From: Mytilus galloprovincialis
Taxonomy: Eukaryota; Mollusca; Bivalvia; Mytilida; Mytilidae
DNA length: 64,000 nt
Reading direction: 5' to 3'
NCBI RefSeq assembly: GCF_965363235.1
Contig: NC_134839.1
Location: forward strand, 80,439,410 to 80,503,409
Under the pieces are notes generated by a model. The model was not told where the DNA came from. It made no database searches and was given only the letters and a program-made list of their open reading frames with translations. This document shows positions 25,301 through 35,509 of this stretch, piece by piece. Made by a program: the position numbers and the translations under genes. Numbering within the stretch: the stretch's first letter is position 1; each line of letters starts with the position of its first letter.

Positions 25301-26991
25301 ACCAAGAACCAACATAGCAAAAAAAAAATTTGGACAAGAGTGGCCAATAAATTTTTTCGAGTCGCTGCGATTTTACCGGGTCGGTAGGGGGAGGGGAAAC
25401 AAACAATATTTTATTTTTGGCCTTGTATACTGTCCAGAATCAATTTTAAGGGAGACTGCTATTTAGGTGTTCTTAATCTTCTTGACAATTGTTCCCTAAA
25501 TCTCGCTCAAAGGTTAGATCCCATACTGTTGAGCACAAACACAATGAGTTCATACTTCTGAAGAAGTGTCCTTTGTTGGATTAATGACCTTACAGGTACA
25601 TGATAAGTGTTTGATTGCCATCAGTTGGTCATCTTGGATTTCAGATTATAATTCAAATACTGAATAGTGGACTGCAATCTTTCTTAGATATGGATACATT
25701 TGTATATGTTGACATATAAAGAATATGTATTGTGATATTTCTCACAAATATAACTGTAAAGCAGAGTATCACTTTTCACATAAGTGATTTAGATGGTTAT
25801 TGAAATTTTAAACAAATAATTGAGATTATGAGATTCTCACTTTATTAAGTTAATAATAGTCAAGTTCAGGGAGAGAATAAGAAGGTAAACTGATTTTTCA
25901 AGATATTTATTTTATGAAATTTTTATTCAAATGCTTAATACTATTTCCTATTATTTGTGAAATTAATAAGCATATGAAGTAAAATTTCACAAATAACAAA
26001 CCCTTGTACAATTGTGAATTTCATGGATGCTGTAATAATGCCATCATGCAATGAATCTATCAGCTTTACGTTTCTCTTTTTGGTTGAGGTAGTTTTTGAT
26101 GAAGTTCAGTCGAATCCACTTGAAATTTATAAGTACACATGTTCCCTATGATATGATCTTTCTAATTTTAATTAGAGTTTTGACCCCAATTTCATTTATA
26201 AAATGATACTGGGATTGGGACATCCATGTACTATGAACACATTCTTGTTTTAAAAAGTAAGGAGGAGTAAAAAAAAATATTTGTTCTCTTATCTTTTGGT
26301 TGAGACTTTGTACAGTATTGATCTTTGATTTACTAGGTAATGAACGGGCACATAAAGCTTTGTAATTAAACAGCAGAACTTGTATTGGTTATCTTCTTAA
26401 ATATTAAAGTTTATTATGTTTCTATAACAGGTAGAGACTATGTACAAGAAAGGTCATGCTGCAATAAGATCCAATCCTGAGGCTAAAGCTAAAGTATCTA
26501 AAGAGGTTCCAAAGAAGAGGTAAGTCCTAACATGGCCAATAAGAATACATACAGTACTTAACTCTAACCATTGTTAATGACAAGCTGGTTTATAGCAACA
26601 CAGACTTTCATTGAGAATTACCTCATCAAATATCACCACAACACAAACAATACAAACACAAATTGAGTGTCGATAGAAATTTATTCCTCAAGAACCATTG
26701 GGTTTGTTTCACTGTGTAAATTAACTATGATGATTCTGGTATAATGCAAATATGACACTGAAAGGATTATAAAGTGTGAAGTTATAAAGATTTAAAACAA
26801 TAGCCTAAGCCAAACCCAAATGCATATAAATATCACAAAATATTTCCCATTTGTCCAAATATTATTGATGTAATACATTATTATTATATTATTTCAGATG
26901 GAATCGATCAAAGATGGCAAGCCTACAGAGGAAAGACAGAGTTAAGCAGAAAAAGGCGGCATTCTTAAAGAAAATACAAGAGGATGAATAA
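7318..26991 (+). CDS. RPL5: Ribosomal protein L5 (uL18), 8 exons
   Basis: Large-subunit protein that binds 5S rRNA and, with RPL11, forms the 5S RNP. Coding exons: 7318-7320, 8792-8861, 9445-9560, 9976-10110, 11015-11217, 21882-22053, 26431-26519, 26898-26991. All introns are GT-AG and the phases agree; the total is 882 bases, 293 residues plus TAA (the human protein has 297). Exon 1 carries only the ATG, followed by a GTGAG donor, as in vertebrate RPL5. The protein matches the family throughout: [76 protein letters not shown] and a basic C-terminus ([19 protein letters not shown]). No stop or frameshift is seen, so it is functional. Introns 1, 5 and 6 contain transposons; introns 5 and 6 are unusually long for a ribosomal protein gene. 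Confidence 0.97.
7711..7859. mobile_element. Short MITE with 5-bp target duplication, copy 1
   Basis: Terminal repeats CAGGGGCGGATGCAGG and CCTGGATCCGCCACTG, flanked by ATTAC on both sides (7706-7710 and 7860-7864). A second copy at 51403-51568 has its own duplication, AATAT. The CAGNGGCGGAT ends resemble hAT-type termini, but the duplication is 5 bp, not 8, which fits hAT5-like elements. The interior is G- and C-run-rich and non-coding. It lies in RPL5 intron 1. Confidence 0.78.
8053..8704. repeat. Large imperfect inverted repeat in RPL5 intron 1
   Basis: The left arm (about 8053-8280) and right arm (about 8431-8704) are imperfect reverse complements. Outer ends share ATAAATAG and TTTCGTTA; inner parts share CCAATTATTCCCATT and GGCCATATTGAAT with their inverses. 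The right arm is longer because of a local duplication around GAGTTATCTTTTCT. It is probably a foldback element. The transcript could form a hairpin about 220 bp long in the RPL5 pre-mRNA. Confidence 0.7.
11660..12479 (+). mobile_element. Helentron-type non-autonomous element, family 1, copy A
   Basis: Starts TTATACGACCGC and ends with the inverse motif (CGATCGTATAAAGC), a short hairpin, then CACCTGG and T. It is a short, diverged member lacking most of the internal tandem units of the 2-kb copies. It lies in RPL5 intron 5 on the gene's strand. No coding sequence. Confidence 0.7.
12845..13775 (+). mobile_element. Helentron-type element, family 2, copy 1
   Basis: Begins TTAGCTCAC. The inverse motif AAGGTGAGC occurs near the 3' end, followed by the hairpin GGCTCTTCAGAGCC and TCTTG|TT. 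Two diverged tandem units of about 500 bp (marked by AAAATAGAACATAGGGGTAA and by GCCCTGAAATTT) fill the interior. Non-coding. Confidence 0.7.
14362..16345 (+). mobile_element. Helentron-type element, family 1, copy B
   Basis: Full-length copy of 1,984 bp. The 5' end TTATACGACCGC can form a stem with a nearby GTCGTATA and is followed by a GTC-rich microsatellite. Next come four tandem units of about 150 bp (each starting near TTTTCGCACTATAAC), then units of about 130 bp marked TTCTTTGATATGC, then a palindromic array around TTGCACAATATTGTGCAA. A unique tail ends with GCGGTCGTATAAAGC, a hairpin, and CATCTGG|TT. Nearly identical to copy C. Confidence 0.85.
16346..16637 (+). mobile_element. Family 1 element, deleted copy (3' end)
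   Basis: Holds one fragment of the 130-bp unit joined directly to a family 1 3' end. It finishes with a diverged GTGGTCGTATAAAAC, a hairpin and CATCTGG|TT. It abuts copy B head-to-tail. Confidence 0.65.
16805..18782 (+). mobile_element. Helentron-type element, family 1, copy C
   Basis: 1,978 bp, full length, with the same parts as copy B and very high identity to it, including private variants such as TGTCATGACTGTGTATGTAG. It sits inside a family 2 element. The flanks differ from those of copy B, so the two are separate insertions of nearly the same source rather than a simple local duplication. Confidence 0.85.
19030..19500 (+). repeat. Dispersed repeat inserted in family 2 element
   Basis: Interrupts family 2 sequence. 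It contains AAACCCCGCTGCATTTTTG, TGTCCCAAGTCAGGAGCC and a tail with CTTTGACACATTCCCCATTT. The first two blocks also occur, in inverse, in the repeat at 51165-51300, so the families share a module. No coding sequence. Confidence 0.65.
19622..21314 (+). mobile_element. Helentron-type element, family 1, copy D
   Basis: Full-length but with fewer 150-bp units, and a longer 35-bp palindromic array (about six units, 20520-20760). The flanks give the empty site: joining GAATATTA to TTATAGATAG restores the sequence seen uninterrupted at 27586-27605. No target duplication beyond the T is present. Confidence 0.85.
22344..24445 (+). mobile_element. Helentron-type element, family 1, copy E (chimeric)
   Basis: Starts TTATACGACCGC and ends GCGGTCGTATAAAGC, hairpin, CACCTGG|TT. 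It differs from the other copies in two ways: a 155-bp tandem duplication (marker GCCAGACATGACTATGATG at 23589 and 23744) replaces part of the tail, and the 3' region passes from B-type tail to A-type tail near 24230. It lies in RPL5 intron 6. Confidence 0.8.
24446..26430 (+). other. Rest of RPL5 intron 6
   Basis: Two kilobases of AT-rich intron. A short tandem duplication (CATGCCATAAATTGAAAAAT twice, 24837-24885) is visible. A 154-codon plus-strand frame at 25002-25466 shows no domain, no splice context and low-complexity composition, so I treat it as chance. No snoRNA could be confirmed. Confidence 0.4.
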
Positions 26992-27002
26992 AGACTGTGC
27001 TA

Positions 27003-27008
27003 AATAAA
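27003..27008 (+). terminator. RPL5 poly(A) signal
   Basis: AATAAA lies 12 bases after the RPL5 stop codon, followed by T-rich sequence. This gives a very short 3' UTR, typical of ribosomal protein mRNAs. Confidence 0.75.
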
Positions 27009-27250
27009 ACAATCTGTCCTACCTAATTTATTTTTACTTATTTTATATATTTGTTCAATTGCTGACAAAATGGTGTTGTAGTGGTGTAAGTAGTTCATCT
27101 ATAACAATCATTAACTTTTCAACACTGAGATTGTCAGCTCAATTCCTACTTGTTCGTGGCAGTTGCATCTGACTCTAGATCTTGATTGGCTGGGATTGCC
27201 AGTTTTCCTGGTGTATGTTGCGTTTTATATTTTAAGGAACTCCAGCTTTT

Positions 27251-28284
27251 TTAGCTCACCTGGCCTCTGAAACTACTGGGCCAAATTTAACCAAACTTGG
27301 CCACAATCATCATTGGGGTATCTAGTTTTAAAAATGTGTCTGTTGACCCGGCCAACCAACCAAGATGGCCACCATGGCTAAAAATAGAACATAGGGGTAA
27401 AATGCAGTTTTTGGCTTATATCTCTGAAACCAAAGCATGAGCAAATCTGACATGGGGGTAAAATTGTTCATCAGGTCAAAATCTATCTGCCCTGAAATTT
27501 TCAGATGAATCGGACAACCCGTTGTTGGGTTGCTGCCCCAGAATTGGTCATTTTAAGGAAATTTTGCCGTTTTTGGTTATTATCTTGAATATTATTATAG
27601 ATAGAGGTAAATTGTAAACAGCAATAATGTTCTGCAAAGTAAGATCTACCAATAAGTCAACATGACCAAAATGGTCAGTTGACCCCTTAAGGAGTTATTG
27701 CCCTTTATAGTCAATTTTTCGTAACTTTTTGTTATTTTGTACAAAAATCTTCTCCTCTGAAACTACTGAGACAAATTTAACCAAACTGGTCCACAATCAT
27801 CATTAAGGTATGTAGTTTAAAAAATGTGTCCGATGACCCTACCTGTGAACCAAGATGGCCGACATGGCTAAAAATAGGGTAAAATGCAGTTTTTGGCTAA
27901 AGTCTCAGAAACCAAAGCATTTAAAGCAAATCTGAAGAGATTAATTTGTTCATTAGGTCAAAGTCTGTCTGCCCTGACAATTTCAGACTAATCAGGCATC
28001 CCGTTGTTGGGTTGCTGCCCCAGAATAGGTAATTTTCAGAAAATTTTGCAGCTTTTGGTTATTATCTTGAATATTATTATAGATAAACTGTAAACAGCAA
28101 TAATGTACAGCAAAGTAAGACCTACAAATAAGTCAACATGATCAAAATGGTCAGTTGACCCTTTAAGGAGTTATTGCCCTTTATAGTCAATTTTAAACAA
28201 TTTTCATAAATTTTGTAAATTTTTATTCGTTTATGATATGCCCATAGACCAAGGTGAGCGACACAGGCTCTTTAGAGCCTCTAG
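27251..28284 (+). mobile_element. Helentron-type element, family 2, complete copy
   Basis: The best family 2 copy: 5' TTAGCTCACCTGG, two tandem units of about 460 bp (markers CCAAATTTAACCAAACT and CCCTTAAGGAGTTATTGCCC), then 3' AAGGTGAGCGACACA, the hairpin GGCTCTTTAGAGCC and TCTAG|TT. It starts about 240 bp past the RPL5 poly(A) signal. It serves as the reference for dating the nested insertions in intron 5. Confidence 0.8.
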
Positions 28285-28419
28285 TTCTTATAATAAAACT
28301 GACCTCCAATAGCGTCAAAAGTCGCGTTAATGCTTGTACACTTATATAGTTTATTTCTAGCAAGTCACTGAACTAAAATGCAGAGCATTCAGTTTTACCC
28401 TTGTTTGTAAGTATCTGTA

Positions 28420-29335
28420 CATCCCATAATAAATTTGGTTGTCTAACTTTAGTTTGCCTGGACAAAATGTAGTGAAACTATCACACTTCTTATTACCATC
28501 AATAACCGATTAAGTTTTAATTTAGTATTTGTCACTTTCAAAGCTCTTGAGTTGTGTCCCTTTTATAATGGAAATATGGCTTCATTTGCCATTTCACACT
28601 TTATATTGCCTCAACCAAATTTTATTGCTTATTACCACCAAACACAAGTTCGAAATTGGGTGTGTCGCAGCTGGGCCTCCAGTCCCACCTTGGTATGGGA
28701 CAGACTAAAGTCTTGAATTGTCTCTTTTTAAATTAAAAAACAAAATTTAATTTGCCATTTCTGCAATCTTAACTTTATTAAATGCTCTGATATTTATTGT
28801 TTAATATATTTTGGGTAAAAATGTCTGTTATGTCCCCATCGTAGTGGAGGGGGAATTGAGTTTTACCTTATCCGTGTGTACATGTATGTCCATATAATTA
28901 AGTTGTATAACTTCAGATTGTCACTAAATGTTATAAAACTTTTACATAATACTTGTTACCACAAAACACAGATCCAGTTTGAATTTTGGTGACCTATTTT
29001 ACCATTCTAGTGTTGTGATGCTCCTTTATTCGTGGAAAAATTGCTGAATTTTTCATGTATGTTCTCTTAACTTTAAGTTGCCTCAACCAAATGTAATGAA
29101 ACTTGAGCAAAAATGCTTATAACCACAAATTTATGATTTTGAATATTTGGTGGTGTCACTCTTACCATTCTAGAAATATATCCCTTTCCAAAAAGGAAAA
29201 TAGCTGAATTTTTTTATGTTCTCAACTCAAGTTTGCATGAACCAAATGTTATGAAACTTGTACACAAAACTCTGATAAAGTACGAATTTGAGTAGGGTCA
29301 CTTTTACTGTTCTTGAGTTGTGTCCTTTTATAAGG
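28420..29335 (+). repeat. Degenerate tandem repeat, about 150-bp unit
   Basis: Several loosely related units carry the blocks CAAATGTAATGAAACTTG, ACCACAAA, CCATTCTAG or TTCTTGAGTTGTGTCC, and GGAAAATAGCTGAATTTTT. The pattern resembles the inner units of the Helentron-type families, but no clear ends are seen, so this is probably an old decayed relative. Confidence 0.55.
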
Positions 29336-29414
29336 TTGTATGTCAGCTGGGACATTATCTGTGTCACATGGACGTCAAGGATCCGGAAATTTTTCCAAGT
29401 CATTTCGGTCATTT

Positions 29415-30235
29415 TCATACAACCGCAAACAAAATTTGGGATGGTATGATGTCGTCTGCTTTGTCCAAAGACACATTTGGTGTCCGGAAAATAACTTAAG
29501 TTTAAGTGAATGGATCTATGTAATTTAATGAGAAGGTTCAATACCACAAAAGGAAGGTTGGGGAAGATGGTCCCAACCGTTTTGGAATTAGGGCCCCAAA
29601 ACGCATTTTTCTACTTTCAGGATATTAACTTGTGTATAAGTATTTCAATTGCTCTAAAATTGTACCACAAGTAGAAGGTTTAGACTCATTTTGGGGGTTA
29701 TGGTGCCAACAGTTACGGTATTAAAGGCCAAAAACTAGCATTTTCGTAGTTTCTGAACAATAACTTGTAGGTGTATGGATCTTTCTAACATTGTACCACA
29801 AGGTGTCATATCACAAAAGGAAGGCTGGGTATGAGTTTGGGGGTAATTGCCTAATTCATGTGGGAATTAGGGGCTAAAAACAAGCATTTTTCTAGTTTCC
29901 AAACAATAACTTGTGTTTAAGAATATGAATCTCTCTGAAATCGTACTACAATGCTACAATGGGAAGGCTGGTGGGGGTCCAGTTTTTTTAAAGGGTTAAA
30001 AAAAAATTTTCAATTTTTTCAAAATTTTCAAGAAGAATCTTTAATTGCACAGTATTGTGCAATAGATTTGTAAGATCTTGAAATTAATTTTGTGTATGAA
30101 ACCTATATTATGTCAAAGAGTTTATCATAATCCAAAATCAGACAGAATTAAGCTTGAATATTGTGTTCAAATTTGTCACAACTGTTCAGTGTTCAACATC
30201 TGCGGTCGTATCAGGCTGAGCTCAGTGTAGCATTT
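29415..30235 (+). mobile_element. Family 1 element, old diverged copy F
   Basis: A diverged 5' end (CATACAACCGCAAAC) and 3' end (TGCGGTCGTATCAGGCTGAG) enclose short-form internal units like copy A. Substitutions in both ends mark it as older than B-E and G. Confidence 0.6.
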
Positions 30236-30387
30236 CATTTTTTTGTGATGTAATATTATCATGATGTACAATAATGCATTTTTCTGAGGGTGACACATTC
30301 CCAATTTATTTGATTCCATTCAGTTTAAGGAAACTACAATATTCTTTTATCTAATGATTGATTGAAATTTTAAACCAATAATACTTT

Positions 30388-32385
30388 TTATACGACCGCA
30401 AAAATTTTAATTTTTCGTCGTATATTGCTATCACGTTGGCGTCGTCGTCCTGCGTCGTCGTCGTCGTCCGAATACTTTGTTTTCGCACTCTAACTTTAGT
30501 AAAAGTGAATAGAAATCGATGAAATTTTGACACAAGGTTTATGACCACAAAAGGAAGGTTGGGATTGATTTTGGGAGTTTTGGTCCCAACATTTTAGGAA
30601 TTAGGGGCCAAAAAGGGCCCAAATAAGCATTTTCTTGGTTTTCGCACTATAACTTTAGTTTAAGTGAATAGAAATCTATGAAATTTTGACACAAGGTTTA
30701 TGACCACAAAAGGAAGGTTGGGATTGATTTTGGGAGTTTTGGTTCCAACAGTTTAGGAATTAGGGGCCAAAAAAGGGCCTAAATAAGCATTATTCTTTGT
30801 TTTCGCACAATAACTTTAGTATAAGTAAATAGAAATCAGTGAAATTTAAACACAAGGTTTATGACCACAAAAGGAAGGTTGGGATTGATTTTGGGAGTTG
30901 AGGTCCCAACAGTTTAGGAATTAGCGGCCAAAAAGGGGCCCAAATAAGCATTATTCTTGGTTTTCGCACCATAACTTAAGTATAAGTAAATAGGAATCTA
31001 TGAAATTTAAACACAAGGTTTATGACCATAAAAGGTAGGTTGGGTTTGATTTTGGGAGTTTTGGTCCCAACAGTTTAGGAATAAGGGGCCCAAAAGGGTC
31101 CAAAATTGAACTTTGTTTGATTTCATCAAAAATTGAATAATTGGGGTTCTTTGATATGCCGAATCTAACTGTATGTAGATTCTTAATTTTTGGTCCCGTT
31201 TTCAAATTGGTCTACATTAAGGTCCAAAGGGTCCAAAATTAAACTTTGTTTGATTTTAACAAAAATTGAATCCTTGGGGTTCTTTAATATGTTGAATCTA
31301 AAAATGTACTTAGATTTTTGATTATTGGCCCAGTTTTCAAGTTGGTCCAAATCGGGGTCCAAAATTAAACTTTGTTTGATTTCATCAAAAATTGAATAAT
31401 TTGGGTTCTTTGATATGCCAAATCTAACTGTGTATGTAGATTCTTAATTTTTGGTCCCGTTTTCAAATTGGTCTACATTAAAGTCCAAAGGGTCCAAAAT
31501 TAAACTAAATTTGATTTTAACAAAAATTGAATTCTTGGGCTTTTTTGATATGCTGAATCTAAACATGTACTTAGATTTTTGTTTATGGGCCCAGTTTTCA
31601 AGTTGGTTCAAATCAGGATCCAAAATTATTATTTTAAGTATTGTGCAATAGCAAGAAATTTTCAATTGCACAGTATTCAGCAATAGCAAGAAATCTTCAA
31701 TTGCTTAGTATTGTGCAATAGCAAGAAATTTTCAATTGCTCAGTATTGTGCAATATCAAGAAATCTTCAATTGCACAGTATTGTGCAATAGCAAATATTT
31801 TCAATTGCACAGTATTGCACAATAGCCAGAAATATCTAATTGCACAATATTGTGCAATAGCAAGAAATTTTCAATTGATTGGAGTTATCTTTCTTTGTCC
31901 AGAATAGTAGTTGAGTCAACTTAAATCATTGTTTTATACAATATACAATGTATATTCACTTTTACTACCAACTGATAAATTAAAACAATCTTTACCATTC
32001 AGTGATAACAAGCACCTTTTGTTACATTTTAATATTTTATGATGTATTTAAATGAATTTTGAATTGAGATCAGTTAAGGGAAAAGGAGGGGGGGGGGTTA
32101 AAATTTTCTTATTTCAGATTTCATATATAAAAAGAAAATTTCTTAAAACATTTTTTTGAGAGGATTAATATTCAACAGCATAGTGAATTGCTCAAAGGCA
32201 AAAAAAATATTTTAAGTTCATTAGACCACATTCATTCTGTGTCAGAAACCTATGCTGTGTCAACTATTTAATCACAATCCAAATTTAGAGCTGAATCCAG
32301 CTTGAATGTTGTGTCCATACTTGGCCCTACCGTTCAGGGTTCAACCTCTGCGGTCGTATAAAGCTGCGCCCTGCGGAGCATCTGG
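30388..32385 (+). mobile_element. Helentron-type element, family 1, copy G
   Basis: Full length, 1,998 bp: TTATACGACCGC, GTC microsatellite, four or five 150-bp units, 130-bp units, and a long array of 35-bp palindromic units (31640-31870, about six to seven). The tail ends GCGGTCGTATAAAGC, hairpin, CATCTGG|TT. The array is longer than in B and C. Confidence 0.85.
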
Positions 32386-32815
32386 TTTCGTCATTATTCG
32401 AGATGTTGAATTGAAAATTGGTTTTGTGCAGAGTTATGGTCCTTGGACTTGGAAAATTGACTTAGATAATCAGTTTTCAACACTTTATTCCGTCATGCTT
32501 ATACTTTTGATATTGACTTGTATTTGTTGTATAGTTTACACCCTGACATGTTTGAAAAGTTCGAACTTTGTTCCAATACAATGGATTTTTAATCGGTAAA
32601 GGGCTGACTATAGGTATCTGAAGCAATATGGGTTAACTGTAAAGAGAATAGCTCTTTCATGGAATCGTGTACCTGCTTTTAATTGTAAGTTTTGTTTGGG
32701 GTCAAATGTTAGCAATTTAAAAGATGTAAAATTCAAGTGTGATTGTGTTTGCAATATTATTGGGAGAACGTCTCTCCAAAGACCACATGTAAACAGTGAC
32801 CCCTGCTTCATGTTT
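32386..32815. other. Unique-looking stretch between two family 1 copies
   Basis: About 430 bp with no recognised gene. Short frames exist on both strands, without splice sites or known domains. A weak AGAGTTATGGTCCTTGG block recalls other tandem-unit repeats. Confidence 0.35.
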
Positions 32816-33761
32816 TTAAACGACCCCAAAAAATTATTGGGATCGTATAATGGTATGATGTCGTCGTCGTCCGAAGACACATTGGTTTCCGAATAATAAC
32901 TTTAGTTTAAGTAAAGAGATCTTTATGAAATTTTTTCAGAAGGTTCAATACCACAAAATGAAGGTTGGGATTTATTTTGGGGATGATGGTCCCAACCGTT
33001 TAGGAATTAGGGGCCCAAAACAAGCATTTTTCTAGTTTCAGGATTAATAACTTGTGTACAAGTATTTTAATTGCTCTGATATTATATCGTAATGTTAAAA
33101 CTACAAGTAGAAGGTTTGGATTCATTTTCAGGGTTATGGGGCCAAAGTTTAGGAATTAGGGGCCAAAACAAGCATTTTTCTAGTTTCCAGACCATTACTT
33201 GTGTGTAATTAATATTGTATGGATCTCTCTGAAATTGTACCACAACGTACCATATAACAAAGGGGAGGCTGGGATTAAGTTTTGGATTAATTGCCCGAAA
33301 TATGTAGGATTTTGGGGCCTAAAAAGCCAAAAAGAAGCATGTTTCTTGTTTCCAAACAATCATGACGATAACTTGTGTTTAAATACATGGATCTCTCTAA
33401 AACTGTACTTCAAGGTTCAATACTACAAAAAAAAAGCATGGGATTGAGTTTAAGAGTTATTGCTCCAATGGGGGTTTCAAAAAGTGGGGAGGGGGATTTT
33501 TTGTTTACCATTTTTTGAAGGGATTCCTTTTTTTCAAAAGTTTCAAGAAGAAATATTCAATTGCACAGTATTGTGCAATTGATTTGTAAGATCTTTGACC
33601 ACATTAATTTTGTGACAAAAACCCATATTACGTAAAAAAAATAATTGATCACAATCCAAATTCAGACAGTATCAAGCTTGAATTTTGTTACCAAATTTGC
33701 CCCAACTGTTCAGGGTTCGACCACTGGGGTCGTATATAGCTGAGCCCTGCGGAGCACCTGG
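32816..33761 (+). mobile_element. Family 1 element, short diverged copy H
   Basis: 5' end TTAAACGACCCC, a GTC microsatellite, units related to copies A and F, and 3' end GGGTCGTATATAGC, hairpin, CACCTGG|TT. A, F and H form a short subfamily distinct from the 2-kb copies. Confidence 0.65.
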
Positions 33762-33859
33762 TTATGCATGGGGTCTAAAAATGCCGGGATTAAAAACTAC
33801 AGGCTGAAGACGATTTAGATGATTATGACAAACCAATCTGATATAAATAATTTTGATTT

Positions 33860-34352
33860 TTGGTGTTTTAACGCCACTTTTAGTCTCTGCTTAAGGGATA
33901 TTACGTCGCGGCCAGCTTGGTGGAGGAAGTAGGAAAACTGACAATCATAGTCAATTAGGCAGCAACCATTTGATTTTCTGGGAGGGGGGGGGGGGGGGGG
34001 CTATGGGTTTTTTTGGAAAAAAAAGTTTGTTTCCAGTTTTTGGAGAAAAAAATAATTTGTTTTTGATTCGGAGAAAAAAAAAAATTGTTTGTTTCACCCT
34101 CAGCTGCCACTATATGTAATGCTAAAATTGAAAGAAAAAAATTGTTTTCGACTTGTCGCGAAAAAAAAATTTGTCCAGAAAAAAAAACCATAGCCCCCCC
34201 CCCCCCCCCCCCCCAGAAAATCAAATGGTTGCTGCCTTAAGATTGGAGTCGAGTGCACCCACACGAGCGGGGTTCGAAATCACAACCTCAGTGTTGACTG
34301 GCTTGTGATTACAGTAGTAAGTACTTAGACCACTCGGCCACCGAAGCCCCTA
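33860..34352 (-). repeat. tRNA-derived SINE interrupted by a MITE
   Basis: On the minus strand a tRNA-like head has an A-box-like block (GTGGCCGAGTGGTCTAAG, 34342-34325) and a B-box-like block (TTTCGAACCCCGC, 34280-34268), as in Ser/Leu-type tRNAs. The body runs leftward past the MITE at 33958-34236 to about 33860. It is a SINE, not a tRNA gene: no cloverleaf with acceptor pairing is present, and a long body follows. Confidence 0.7.
33958..34236. mobile_element. PIF/Harbinger-like MITE, copy 2
   Basis: Same terminal repeats as 5326-5606, flanked by TTA (33955-33957 and 34237-34239), inside a SINE. The G run and the C run next to the inverted repeats are longer than in copy 1. Confidence 0.8.
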
Positions 34353-34540
34353 TAAATAGAAATAAGAAGATGTGGCAAAAGTGCCAATGAGAAAATTTTC
34401 CATCCAAGTCGTAATGTATATAAAAATATAACAATAATAGTTGAAAGTACAGCTTCCAACACGGAGCCTTGGATCACACCGAGCAGCAAGCTATTAAGGT
34501 TCCACAATTGCTAGTGTTAAACAGGAAAACCAACGGTATA
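34353..34540 (-). repeat. Dispersed repeat R3, minus-strand copy
   Basis: The inverse of the R3 pattern: tail AAGATGTGGCA and GTGCCAATGAGA at the left, then AACACGGAGCCTTGGATCA and AAACCAACGGT at the right. Confidence 0.65.
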
Positions 34541-34965
34541 ATCTATATAAAAAAAATGAAGAACGCCCATTCACCACACCAACAAACGATAACCTTTAAC
34601 AAGAGGCTCCCGACTCAAGACAGTCAAGATTTAAAAATATTGTTATGAAGATGGAAAAATGATCATATCCAATCTTATTTTTAATTTGGCAATTATCGTG
34701 TTGAAGAGATAGTGGGTTTCTCTCTCTCTCAAGCATGCATTACAGTGATCACTAGACCTTCAAACAATTACATGACCACAATCATTAAACGGATTCTGCA
34801 TTTTTTGGGTGCGCATGTAAATGTTTTCTAAAGAAAAGCGAAAATTGTATTGTCCTGTCTATATATACAGTGAAGTTGAACAAAAAACCCGGACGGTGGC
34901 TGTGTTGATCGTCCCAGAGGGTATCAGCATCCCAGTAGTCAGCACTTAAATCAGTTATATCTTAT

Positions 34966-35360
34966 ATATAAATGAGTAGTTATTGTAGCAAACTCCATTA
35001 GAAATTTGAATTGAGATCTTTTTTGGAATAAGGGAAAAAGGCGGGGGGTGGGGGGGGGGTCAATTTTTCTCATTTCAGATTTCAGAAATTAAAAAGAAAT
35101 AAGAAATTTCATCAAATATTTTTTTTGAGAGGATTTATATTCAACAGCATACTAGTGAATTACTCAAAAGCAAAAAAAAAATAATTTTAAGTTCATTAGA
35201 CCACATTCTTTCTGTGTCAGAAACCTATGCTGTGTCAACTACTTAATCACAATCCAAATTCAGAGCTGTATCCAGCTTGAATGTTGTGTCAATACTTGCC
35301 CCAACCGTTCAGGGTTCGACCTCTGCGGTCGTATAAAGCTGCGCCCTGCGGAGCATCTGG
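34966..35360 (+). mobile_element. Family 1 element, 5'-truncated copy I
   Basis: Only the unique 3' tail is present, from AAATGAGTAGTTATTG to GCGGTCGTATAAAGC, hairpin and CATCTGG|TT. It is similar to the tails of B, C and G. Confidence 0.75.
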
Positions 35361-35509
35361 TTATAAATAAACTGTTTGCAAAAGTATGAATTTTCTTATC
35401 GCAGGCATAGACACTTTAGCCGCATTTGGCACAACTTTTTGTATTGTTGGGTCCTCAACCCTCTTCAACTTTATAATATTTAAACTGAGCGTCACTGACT
35501 CTGAGGTCA

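Noticed and set aside
25002-25466. 154-codon plus-strand frame in RPL5 intron 6
   Set aside because: No recognisable domain, no splice context, and composition like translated intron sequence.
26728-26765. C/D-box snoRNA in RPL5 intron 7
   Set aside because: ATGATGA and a CTGA are present, but only about 30 bases apart, without terminal pairing or clear C'/D' boxes. No other intron gave a convincing snoRNA.
34239-34352. tRNA gene on the minus strand
   Set aside because: A- and B-box-like blocks are present, but no complete cloverleaf, and a SINE body follows.
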